From positions 372,001-436,000 of the forward strand of contig QEYB01000895.1 in the NCBI GenBank assembly GCA_017562135.1: a stretch of 64,000 bases of DNA, written 5' to 3'. This DNA comes from Dipylidium caninum (Eukaryota > Platyhelminthes > Cestoda > Cyclophyllidea > Dipylidiidae). Both the position numbers and the translations under genes were made by a program. Positions 1 to 12,400 of this stretch are shown in pieces (the first letter of the stretch is position 1; the number at the start of each line of letters is the position of its first letter). The notes under the pieces were generated by a model. The model did no database searches, was not told the DNA's origin, and saw nothing but the letters and a program-made list of their open reading frames with translations.

Positions 1-230
1 TTCGTTGCCGACTACATCCTCTCCATCACGTGGGAGAATATGGGCTGCGTGCCGAGTTCGCATCCCCTGGTAGGCTCTGGTTCGCTTACTCCCCGCCCCC
101 ACCCTTCAAAGGGCCCCCCCCCCTCCGCGTCCAAAGCCCCTAGGAAAGGCTGACTTTTGCACGTAGCCGCTGCGATTTTGGCAAAAATCTTGCACAATTC
201 CCTGATCACAAGAATGCGATTAGGCTAAAG

Positions 231-443
231 ATCAGTGTGGTCTTTCGAGGTGAATACGTTTACGCTGGCATTGATGAGAATGAATGAGAAGTCGTACGCA
301 GTCTTCCAGTACGAGGACATCCAATGGACGGCCGACCACTCGACCTCGAGTTTGCCCCCGGAGGCGGGGATCTTCATCCACGGGGTCGACACGCCCCAGC
401 TCCCTCGCAACAACATGCACACCGAGCCGAGCGTCTGGAATGA
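231..443 (+). other. Coding exon: NIDO domain, first half
   Basis: The reading frame contains VNTFTLAL, SYAVFQY and DIQW, which match the 'NTFQ..L...SYA.F.Y..IQW' core of NIDO domains at the N-terminus of nidogens. An acceptor-like AG precedes 231 and the donor gtaagt starts at 444, leaving phase 2. A preceding exon is required but is outside the window. Confidence 0.75.
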
Positions 444-3400
444 GTAAGTCAGAAGTTAAATTCGAGGACGAAATCTTCCCTTCCCCCCCCCACGCGGCTT
501 ACCGCCCTCTTGCGGAGGCTAAGGACCCTGAAAACACTCCAGACTTGGGGAAATGTGCTGAGCTTTTCGCTCTGTGCCCAGGGGGGCAGAATTTGCACAT
601 GAAAGGCCCGAGATGACAGGCCACTTTGTCACTTTATCACATCCCTGAGGGGTAGATTCCACAGTGTCAAGAGTGATGAGTTAATGAGTTGCTTTTGGAC
701 CAGCATTCCAAGAAAGGCAGAATGCGAGTGCACAATTCCTGGCGTCAAGCCTTGTTAACCGTTTGCAGTGAGGTAAACCCACAAAAATGAAGAATATAAG
801 TTAATGTAAAGCGACTAGTTGTGCCTCCGGGACTCCGTCCCACGCACGAAGACAGGTGTTTGAGGGCTTGTCGCCTCAGTTGGCAGGTCATCTGCCCCTG
901 ACAAACAACAACTGCAAAAACAACGGCCTACGCACTTCTTTACGGCGCAACCGGACGTTCGAGAGTCCTAACAGAGTGTCAGCGGTTCGCCCAACGCTTA
1001 CACAATTCCACCAGATTTTCGCCAGAGTTGGCGCCTTCTCAAAAAAAATGCCTCGCCACGTCGACTTGATTGGGGCTGCAGTGACACCGTTTATTTTGCT
1101 AGAATCCCGTCGAAAAATGTTTTTTTTTATATCGTCCGTTTAACAGATGTGTGATTCGCTAAACAGTTTTTTTTGGCGAGGTGCTGCCGAAAGTAATCAG
1201 CTGCGGGAATGGCGGTGCCGCGATTCCTCCGAGGTGCCCAAGTCTGGTGCTTCACTGTGCGCTGCATTGCACCCGGGCGACGCCTCTTCGTGTGTCATTT
1301 CGCTCCACCTCGGCCTGTTATGCAGGCAATAAACTTACTCGACTCACGAGTTCACAGATTCTGCATAAGAGCAGAGATTTTGAAACACCGCCTGTGCCAA
1401 ATGACCACAGACTCTGCTCTGAAATGTGGCAAGAAATAGAAAGGCGAAAGAACTGGAGACGGTTTGAATGCCTCGACTGGATCACTGTGCTTGGGGCACC
1501 CTCGACCTCATCTAACTGCGGGACGGTGAAGTATTTCCGTGTGAAGGACGGTGTGCAGATTCAAGGACGAGACGACAAAACAACAGGGTGGAAGGACCTG
1601 TTCGCACCACCCAGAACTTTAAAAGTAGCGCTTGCCGAGGGTGGAAGGGGGCCTGGCCGCCAACGACTCGAGTGTTCTGGTTGTTGCAGGCCTTAGTGGG
1701 GAATCACTGGAACTGTTTTTTATTCCTTCCGCCATCAGGGAGTCAAATATTGCGATTCCTGGCGAGTGGCTCTTTCCGTTGCACGACGGCCCCATTGACG
1801 TTGATGTTACGGCCCAGTCGAAGATCCGCATGAGCACCGAGGACTTCTTGGAGACAAGTGCGAGGACGTGTGGGCGCACGCCGGGACTCGGTGTAGCGCC
1901 CTACACACTCCCCACGCCTCCCGTCCCCGCTGAGCCCCCCCACCCCACCACCGACTCCTACGGGTCTGCGGCGACGCAAACCGAGACCTCCTTCACAAGC
2001 GGCTACTCGAGCGCCCAGACCAAATCGGCCTTTGACAGCATGTACAGTGAGTACGACGACGTAGTGACAAAAAGACCGAGACTACCCAGTAAAGTGTTCT
2101 CAGATCATCAAAAGTGAACGTAGTCAGCCGCGCGCCATTTTAATTCGTCCACGAAAATCCTACCTGGCCATCTGCAACGTTGGCTATTTTGTTCGTTTAG
2201 CCGATGTACGATACAACGTGGAAATCGAGCGTCAGTTCGAGCGTTGCGACAGCGCATTCTGCAAAAACCCCATCTCGGACTGCTTCGTGTTCGACGGTCT
2301 TAGTTGCTGCGTCTGTCCACCCAACTACTACGGAGGGGGCGAGGAAGGCTGCTGGCCCATCGGTAAGCTGAAGTGGTTAAAGGAAGGTGCGCACCATTGA
2401 CTACTCTGTTTCACGCCCCAACGACTTGGGCGTTGGTGTAAATGTTAGGCTTAAAGTCATTTGTCGGAGGTGACCTGTTGTTGACCGCATGGGAGAGGTC
2501 AGAGTTCGCACACCAGGTTGAATATAAAGAGGGTCAAACTTCTTGTCCGCCCTGCTGCATAAACAAACCTCACAGACGCTGGATGATATTCCTCGTTTTC
2601 AGCTCCCGAACGACCTCGCCGCATTTACCTCGATGGACAGATGCGCATCAACCTGAGAGGCGCTGGTGGAGAATCGCACTCAGCCTCGGTATTCCTTGAC
2701 ACCGAAGTGCGACGGGGTGAAAATATTCTCTCTCAAAGCGGCCTTCATAATACACCTCAGAACCTTCCCTCCATCCAAGTGGTCACACCCGTCTTCAACA
2801 CCCTCAATACCTTCATTGCTCTGCCCCGCGATCAGACCGAGGACAGAACGACCTCTCGGCTCTTCAACATCTTTTCGTTGACCGCAGGCTTCTCCACACC
2901 CTTCAACTTCACCTTCACTCTCGATGTCTCAGGTCATGGCCGCCTCGGTGTGCATGGAAGCCTCTTGCGAATAAGCTCCACGGAAGACACCTTCAGGGGA
3001 TCGCTCAACATGGAGGTTACCCCAGAGGGACACTTCACACCTCTGCGTAGACATTTGATAGGTTCTGATGGGCTCTTGCAGACAGACAACAGGCTGGACC
3101 GAAGGATCATATACACAAAAGCGGGCGTGGGAAGGGTGGAGTTTGGGGCGCAGACGTACGTCTTGAAGACGGAGGACGACGAAACAGTGACAGTGCAGCT
3201 CTCGGGCAGTGGAGAGGCCGCGGTGAAAGGCGGCGCCTGCTTACTTGCGGAGAATAGTTTGGTCTCCACAGGACAGAAGTTCGCCGTGGATGTGGGCGCT
3301 CAGGGCTACTGCAGGGAGGACTGCCGCGGTGACTACGGCTGCTCTCTCCACTGTGTGGACATGCCCGTCCTCTCCGGTAAGGCGTCAAATAAGCCCCCTT

Positions 3401-6400
3401 TGAACCTACTTATACCTTTTTTGGCCACATGAGCAAGTAATGCTGCGGGGAATGTGTTAAATGAGCACACAATTTAGATGAGCTACAGTAATTGTCGTCG
3501 AAATGATCGCCTGTCAGTGTAAGACAACACCTGCCTAACTGTGACGATTCCCCTAAAAGACTGCTCGTGAATACCTTTTATTCTCAGTGCGGTCGCTTGG
3601 CAGGTATGCGATTCTGCCCGGCATTCTGTTACCAAAAAAGACCTAACGGGAGTGTAGTATTGGGGCATTGTAAGAGCAAAGGCCGGCTTTATTTGGACAC
3701 GGCTTTGGCTTCTGTGAGAGTAGGCAGCGATGGTTCACAGTCCAGTGACTTCGATCCCCACTTCTGGCTGTAACACCCCAAACCCCATGAAAGCAAAATT
3801 GGAGACATTGCGGCAACCAAGAGGTGAGTTTAACCGCGAATCTGTAAGTGGCTGTCTCAGGCGAGGGAGATTTCTCCAGAACGCCTGGCATATACCGTAC
3901 TTTGCGCCGGCAGGGAAGGACGTGGACCTGTCGAACGCATCGGTCTGCCAACTGGAGTTGGAAACAGGTCCCCGCAGAGCACTCATTACTCATTATGGCT
4001 TCGACACTCGACTTGGTCGTTGCAGAGAATTAGCTTATGGTGGCTGCCAGAGCAATGCAAACAACTCTATGATTGAGGAAGAATGCGGAACACAATGAGG
4101 CCCGGCGCTTAGCGGAGAGTTTTCCTAAAACATGATACCTTAGAAGATGCACAAATCTTACTAGCTTTTATAATAAACAAAGGATCCTCTGAATGTCTAT
4201 CATTAATTGTAGAAGGAAATAACGAAAATGAGAACGAGAATGTTTGCCAACAGCCGGTAGATAAGGGTCCCTGCCGAGGATCTGTGCGCCGATACGCCTA
4301 CAATCCCTCAACGAGAAATTGTGAACCCTTCACGTATGGCGGTTGCCAGGGGAATCAAAATAACTTTGAAAGCCTTGAAGAATGCCAAACGCGTTGTATC
4401 GGCACCACAAATGGTAAGCACGACCTCACCTTTCCTGACGGAAAGCCGGGTAAACGAGGTCTTTCCGACTGCGTAATCATAATGGCAGATAATTTGTGAG
4501 GCATGGAAAAATCGAGCAAAAAATAGTGAAGAGCGGAAATGAGAACCGGAAATTCTGTATAATATTCGACAGGGAACAGAGACGTGTGCGATCGAAAAAA
4601 GAAATCTCTAAAGATGAACTCAGTCATACTTAGAAGAACTATTCAACCCGGCAAATTTTTCAGCTATCTAATAGTCGCTGGCCTTATGACTCATCGAAAT
4701 ATTAACCCACATAAATCGATAACTGAAAAGTCGGTCGATTAATCAATAAGAGATTGAGACCCACATGCAACCGATTGCATAATATTAAGACAGCCACATT
4801 CAGTTCACGATTAATTGTGCAGCAGGTCAAGGAGAAGACGTGTGCAATCTACCCACGGAAGTGGGTCCGTGTCGTGGAAGCATTCAGCGCTACACTTACA
4901 ACCAATCCACCGGTCGTTGCGAGCTCTTCTACTACGGCGGATGTCAGGGAAATGCCAACAACTTCGAAAGCTTGGATGACTGCAGACGACGATGCGAATC
5001 CTCCTACCCACAGGGTGAGACAGTGATTCCTATTCACAACAAATCCGCTTACTCCTCCCCCCATCATCCCCCCATCCTCCCCCTTACCACCTGAGCTGCA
5101 GAGTCTGTCTGCGTCGGTGTTCAGTGAATAAGCGTCCCTTCAACAGTGTCCTTCCTATTTTGTCTCGTGAAGATCCCTGTGCCGGTGTGCGCTGCGGTCT
5201 CAATGCCTACTGCGTGAGTGGATACTGTTACTGCAATGCGGGCTACGAGGGAGACGCCAATACTGAATGCCGACCGGCCACATCAGGTAGGCTTGCTTTT
5301 GCGTGTGTTTGCATGTGTGTGTGTGTGGCGAGAGAGAGAGAGAAGGGACAGAACATGCCTCTGCAAGTGGTTAGTGGAGTGGGTGGACCAAGGTGGACAG
5401 GTTGTTGAGGCCTCGAGTAGCAGACGTTTGCGAGACTCGAGCAGAGGGGGTGGGCGGAGACGCCTTGACCTCGGGCAACGGTGTTGCGGTGTTTGACGGT
5501 GGAGGAGAGAGACTTCCTGCTCACAATAGAGTTGCATTAATGTTTTGTGAAGATCCCTGTGCCGGTGTGCGCTGCGGCCTCAATGCCTACTGCGTGAGTG
5601 GATACTGTTACTGCAATGCGGGCTACGAGGGTGATGCCAATACTGAATGCCGGCCTGTTTCCTCAGGTATGTGCGTCTCCTATTGCCGTCTATTGCTTGG
5701 AATCCTTATGAATAAACTCTATTTAATGAATTCCGCTGTTCGAATATCCTACTTTGTTTGATTTTCGGAGGTCTTTAGTTGCATATTTCAGGTCTGTTTC
5801 TTGCATATGGCAAAATTCTGTACACGCTTGTATCCCATGTCTTATTTTCTTTTTGCATACAATTCACTTTCGTGATTTATGACCCTAGTGTTAATATTGT
5901 GACTTGCTGGGTCAAACTCCATGTTCTCCACAATTTAGCTTCTCTTGTTTTGTGATATACCTCCCAATACCGACATTTGTCGCTCAGGTGACTCTCGTTG
6001 CGAAGGGGTTCGTTGTGGTTACAACGCCCACTGCAGCAGCGGCCGGTGCGAGTGCGACGAGGGTTTCAGCGGAGACGCCTATCGCCAGTGCCAGTGGACT
6101 GGAGGTGAGTTCTGGTCTGCTTTACATTTCGGTTGCTCTACGACATCTCCATGTTCTCGAATACTTTTAAACATGGCTGCAAAATAATAAACTAAACTTG
6201 AACGCATGAGTAAGGCATAGAGATTGTGGAACCTTCGGTTTTTATTTTGTGGTCATTGTGTACCGTATATGAAGAGATGAGGAGCGCATCATTGTTGTTC
6301 TAGTGACCATACATTCATTCTTCAATACAAATGCTGACTGCCTTAGTTGAATTTAGTGCCATTTCCGATGGCATGAGCCTAGCAGATCTCGTGGTCTCCC

Positions 6401-9400
6401 CCTCCCTGTATACGGTCTAATCAAGTAAGATTTCGGGAGGGCTTTAGAAATAACTTTACTGCTGTCACTCGATGCTCAGCTTCGCGTTACTTTGTATTAA
6501 CTGACCTTACAAATTATGACCGAAAGTCCTGAAGACGATAACATTTTGAGCTACAAAAGACTTTGTTGCAACACGAGCTAATAACGAGACATTCGTGATG
6601 AGGCATCGGCGAGAGGTAGTGTCTATTCGCCTCTCTACCAAACACGACTGGAACTTTTTCTCAAATCCGTCTTGCACACAAATCAGCCCACATAAATCGA
6701 TAACTGAAAAGTCGGTCGATTAATCAATAAGAGATTGAGACCCACATGCAACCGATTGCATAATATTAAGACAGCCACATTCAGTTCACGATTAATTGTG
6801 CAGCAGGTCAAGGAGAAGACGTGTGCAATCTACCCACGGAAGTGGGTCCGTGTCGTGGAAGCATTCAGCGCTACACTTACAACCAATCCACCGGTCGTTG
6901 CGAGCTCTTCTACTACGGCGGATGTCAGGGAAATGCCAACAACTTCGAAAGCTTGGATGACTGCAGACGACGATGCGAATCCTCCTACCCACAGGGTGAG
7001 ACAGTGATTCCTATTCACAACAAATCCGCTTACTCCTCCCCCCATCATCCCCCTTACCACCTGAGCTGCAGAGTCTGTCTGCGTCGGTGTTCAGTGAATA
7101 AGCGTCCCTTCAACAGTGTCCTTCCTATTTTGTCTCGTGAAGATCCCTGTGCCGGTGTGCGCTGCGGCCTCAATGCCTACTGCGTGAGTGGATACTGTTA
7201 CTGCAATGCGGGCTACGAGGGAGACGCCAATACTGAATGCCGACCGGCCACATCAGGTAGGCTTGCTTTTGCGTGTGTTTGCGGTGTTTGACGGTGGAGG
7301 AGAGAGACTTCCTGCTCACAATAGAGTTGCATTAATGTTTTGTGAAGATCCCTGTGCCGGTGTGCGCTGCGGCCTCAATGCCTACTGCGTGAGTGGATAC
7401 TGTTACTGCAATGCGGGCTACGAGGGTGATGCCAATACTGAATGCCGGCCTGTTTCCTCAGGTATGTGCGTCCTCTACTCCATTGTGTGATTGTCACTGA
7501 ATTCCGTAGTGAAACACTACCTGCGGAAAAATGGACTATTTCGGTCGTACGCATTTCTCTTGCCTTTGAGATGGCTCTTAGCAAACCTCCTCATTCATGA
7601 AGTTTTATTTGGTTTAGCTGCGACCTCCTCTGCCGTGGCTTTTACCCAATGTTATGATTTCGCTCTATTATCTGGCAGAAATAACCTCGATTTTGGTCTT
7701 TCTGCTTTAACACTGCTATGTCTGTTAACCTCAAATTATGATCATTGTTATTTTCTTACATCTGTTTGTATCTAATTCGCTAATTTTTCGACTTTGATTC
7801 CAGTACCTTTTTCAGGCCTTTCCTTTGTTGATGAACATTTTCGACTTTTTCGAGACTCTGTCTAGTTTGAGTCAACATCAAAATATTTACTCATATTCGA
7901 GCGAATAGCTTTAGAGCGATGCGCGGGTACAGGACTTCTACCAGTCCACATTTCGTTTTTGTGTCGTGTTACCGAAAATCCACTTTCAAATATGTTATAA
8001 TTTGTTATTTGTGGACTGCGCTGCAGGTGACACTGAAGATATCTGTGCTCTGCCAACGGAAGTTGGTTCCTGTCGTTCGGCCATCCTTCGGTTTACCTTC
8101 AACCGCCTCACTGGGCGTTGCGAGGCTTTTTACTATGGTGGTTGTGACGGTAACGCGAATAATTTCGAGAGATTGGAAGACTGCCGGCAACGTTGCGAAT
8201 CCCCAGACGAGACATGTAAACATAATTTTTGATTGGACTATTCCTTTTTGGTTAAACCGCCTTGTGTAGCCCTTATTTTAGCTCTTCAGCTTATGCCCCA
8301 TACCATTTACAGACATGTAAATTGGCCTTACGGGATCTTTTATACTCTCTGTATTGGTAGATCTCTGTCGGGACGTGCGATGCGGTGCTAACGCCTACTG
8401 TGCTAACGGCCGTTGCATCTGCAAAGACGGTTATGAAGGCGACCCGTACCAGGAATGCAGATCATCTTGTAAGTCAACCATGTTGAAATCGCGCGCTTCA
8501 TTATTCATTAAGTGACCTCTGATCTACACTCTTATTGCTCCAGTTTAATTAGCTAGTGATTGCCCTACCAAACTTGAGCCATCTAACACAATTCGGCATT
8601 TGAGCAATGTTCAATGCCGATGTAAGATGTTCTTGATTTAAATTAGCTAGTGATCGCAGTTACCGGTAAAGTAAACCGGGAACCCAATTTGAAAACTACG
8701 TCATGACAAGATGCCGACGTTTCACTATCATTAAATTAAAGATTAACATTTTTGCCCAGATACTGATCCGTGCCGAAATGTTCGTTGTGGGTATAACGCA
8801 CGCTGCAGCAATGGACAATGTGAATGTGATGAAGGCTACAGCGGAGACCCCTACCGGGAATGCCAGTGGGTGGGAGGTTGGTGCTAAACGCGTTCTCATT
8901 TCTTAACGTAGATTTATTTCCTTTACGTTTATATTTAGCATAGGAAATTGGTAAGAACTTATCTTTACCAACTGAACACTGTCACAAAATCGCCTTACCA
9001 CTTTCTTTTACAAAGGTGACATACGTTAAGACGGCTGATTTGGGTGTTAGCATCCCCAATTAGATGTGAATATAAAAGCATTTATTAGATTGGGTTAGAA
9101 GAGAAAGTGCTTGCAAATTAAAGGCCATCGTTAAAGTCCAATTGGACCGCTAAAGAAGTGATACACACCAGACGACGAGAAACTGCGCAGTACGATGAGA
9201 AATGATCATATTCGAAGCAAAGGTTCGTAAATGTGGTTGCTTAAACGCATTGGTTGTATGATAAAGTCTTATTATGTTCCCTAACAAATAATCAAACTCA
9301 TATGGTTCTTTGGATGGGGGAACAGGTCAAGGAGAAGACGTGTGCAATCTACCCACGGAAGTGGGTCCGTGTCGTGGAAGCATTCAGCGCTACACTTACA

Positions 9401-12400
9401 ACCAATCCACCGGTCGTTGCGAGCTCTTCTACTACGGCGGATGTCAGGGAAATGCCAACAACTTCGAAAGCTTGGATGACTGCAGACGACGATGCGAATC
9501 CTCCTACCCACAGGGTGAGACAGTGATTCCTATTCACAACAATTCCGCTTACTCCTCCCCCCATCCTCCCCCTTACCACCTGAGCTGCAGAGTCTGTCTG
9601 CGTCGGTGTTCAGTGAATAAGCGTCCCTTCAACAGTGTCCTTCCTATTTTGTCTCGTGAAGATCCCTGTGCCGGTGTGCGCTGCGGTCTCAATGCCTACT
9701 GCGTGAGTGGATACTGTTACTGCAATGCGGGCTACGAGGGAGACGCCAATACTGAATGCCGACCGGCCACATCAGGTAGGCTTGTGTTTGCATGTGTGTG
9801 TGTGTGTGTGGCGAGAGAGAAGGGACAGAACATGCCTCTGCGAGTGGTTAGTGGAGTGGGTGGACTAGGTGGACAGGTTGTTGATGCGCTCGAGTAGCAG
9901 ACGTATTGCGAGACTCGAGTAGAGCAGAGGGGGTGGGCGGAGCGCCTTGACCTCGGGCAACGGTGTTGCGGTGTTTGACTGGGGGAGGAGAGAGGCTTCC
10001 TGCTCACAATAGAGTTGCATTAATGTTTTGTGAAGATCCCTGTGCCGGTGTGCGCTGCGGCCTCAATGCCTACTGCGTGAGTGGATACTGTTACTGCAAT
10101 GCGGGCTACGAGGGTGATGCCAATACTGAATGCCGGCCTGTTTCCTCAGGTATGTGCGTCCTCTACTCCATTGTGTGATTGTCACTGAATTCCGTAGTGA
10201 AACACTACCTTCTGTGACTCATGTTGGCGTTCATGTCTGATATTCCAAAGTTGTCCGCGAACTTTGACTACAGAGCAGAGTATAGTAGTTCGCCACTGCA
10301 CTTATTTTTTCGCCATAGGCATAACAGCATTAAAATTTCCTCTTTCCTGTGCCTTGTTGAATTATAACGTTGGTTTTCAATTTGTATTAATTAATCCATT
10401 TTCTATCCTCTATGGCAATTTTACCCAGTATCCCGTTCTAATGGTTTTGTGACTACTTGAGTACAGCCTTTTTTCACTTTGGCTTAATTACTGTGTGCTT
10501 ATCTTTTTAGTGTTTCTTCGAATGAGTAGGCCTTCAGAAGCTTTTTGTTCTCTTTTTCAGGCGACCTTTGCTCGGGAGTGCGGTGTGGAGAGAATGCTAA
10601 ATGCGTTGGAGGTCAGTGTAAATGCGAAGATGATTACTATGGCGATCCTTCTCAATCTTGCAAGTTCATCGGAGGAGGTAATGGGTATTCTGTATTATCC
10701 TACCTGTAACCACTTCGTTATCTGGAAAAAAGTTTTACTTTTAATGTGTATTAGATTGCTTTTGTCTCCTGGTTTACAGTGTGCATAAAATCACTTTTTT
10801 AGATAAGCCTTCACCCAATCCGCGTTGTCGTTTCCCTTTGGCCGCCGGGCAATGCTTCGGACGTTTACTAAAATATGGCTACGACGCACGAACGGGCCGC
10901 TGCGAACAGTTTGCTTACACTGGTTGTCACGGCAATGATAACCGTTTTGATACGTTCGAAGAGTGTGAGCGGGAATGCGGTACGGTAGAGACCAAGGGTA
11001 TGTTGAGATCTAGAAGGTTGAATCTCAATTTACTATTATGCTACTTAGTCTCCTCATTGCAGGCGATGATATTACATCTCATCCATTGTCCACTTAACCA
11101 TGTAACCGGGAGAAAATGGGTTAACTTGGTATTTTCTAGGTCATTTCAAATAAGTTGAAAGTAAACGCTGTCCGACCGACTCAGAAACCCCACTTTAATT
11201 CTCTATCAGAAAACGTCTTTTGAAACTCTCAACTTTTAGGATAATAGCTCCCATAAATTTCCAGTGGCAATACATCGTTTGGCGATGTCTGAAAGCATCA
11301 ATTTTTCGAAAGTTCTCGTAGGCGGTTGGAACGCATCAACATAACATTCTAATTTTCTCGGGGACTGAACACATTAATGAATGTTATTTCCCACAGTTTC
11401 GTCTTCTCGCCAGATCCCTGATAAGTGTTTTTTGCCCCTGATAACTGGAACCTGTGGGAACAGGTATACTCGGTTTGGATTCTATCCTCCCACCCAGCAC
11501 TGTGAGGAATACAATTACAGCGGCTGTGGGGGAAATGAGAACAACTTTGAGACAAGGCTCGACTGTGAGACCGTTTGTAACGGTATAGCACGATGCCTCG
11601 ACTCCTTAATCCACTTATTTTACATTTTCGAAACGCATGGCATTGCTATCTCTTATTCATGTCTTCTTACTACTATCAGACTTCGATAGCCAATTAATTT
11701 TGTTCAAGAGGGCATACACATCCACGAGAAACGGTTAATCATCCTCCAAATGACTTGCATGCTGTACCATATTTCCCTCTAAACATGACATCATTGCATG
11801 TAAAAGGTAGCTGCTCATGATAGCATGCCGAGTCGAGTGCTCAGATTTGAAATGACAGGCGGAGCGGATTTTCAGTCTCTTGTACCAGCATCCACTGTGG
11901 CGAAAATGCCGTCTGTGTAGATGGCGGTTGCGTTTGTTTGCCTGGACACGAGGGAAACCCACGTGTTGGCTGCAAACGCTTTCGGCTCAAAGTAGGCGGA
12001 GGCAGGACTCAAGGTGCGCTTGTTGCGGATTTCATAATCCAATTTACATAAAAGTATATGATGGTCAATTCTTAGTTCCCTCACTCAACACAATTTCACT
12101 CACTGTATTAGGGTAGTGGGATTCTCCCTTCACCTAATTCCCCTATAAAACAGTTTGTCACGGATGTTGTTGAGAGGGTGAAGGTGTCTACCGTTCCATC
12201 TTCATTAGTACTGCCAATATCCGTAAATGTAAACAGTATACCAAAGATGGTATCCCTTTCTTTGTCATAGGTTCATGATATTATGAATTTACAATGAAAC
12301 AGATGGCCTTTATCGTTTATTCCTATAAAAGCAGAGCGAAATCATCCTAATTAATATAATTCATTCCAATAATAGCGCTTAAGCGCTCGACAATATGCTC

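Larger units (their letters stand above)
4706..5678 (+). repeat. Kunitz-EGF-EGF cassette, copy A
   Basis: First of three nearly identical copies of one Kunitz and two EGF exons with their introns. Homology with copy B starts about 120 bases upstream of the Kunitz exon at a constant offset of 1981. The intron between the EGF exons is 266 nt and holds GT and GA tracts. Confidence 0.9.
6687..7522 (+). repeat. Kunitz-EGF-EGF cassette, copy B
   Basis: Second copy. It is nearly identical to copy A from 6687 on, apart from an 11-base deletion after the Kunitz exon and a much shorter intron between the EGF exons (91 nt against 266). Past the second EGF exon it matches copy C rather than copy A. Confidence 0.9.
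9323..10210 (+). repeat. Kunitz-EGF-EGF cassette, copy C
   Basis: Third copy. Homology with A and B starts at the Kunitz splice acceptor itself; the upstream intron is unrelated. The intron between the EGF exons is 260 nt with expanded GT. The 3' intron matches copy B to about 10210. Confidence 0.9.

Noticed and set aside
1326..1640. Long open frame ending near 'gccgag' with phase 1 limits, considered as an extra exon of the nidogen-like gene
   Set aside because: It does not resemble NIDO sequence, and the preceding exon ends in phase 2, which fits entry at 1640 instead.
4706..10210. Spaced near-identical repeats that could look like a CRISPR-type array
   Set aside because: Repeats are hundreds of bases long, contain exons with splice sites, and the DNA is eukaryotic.
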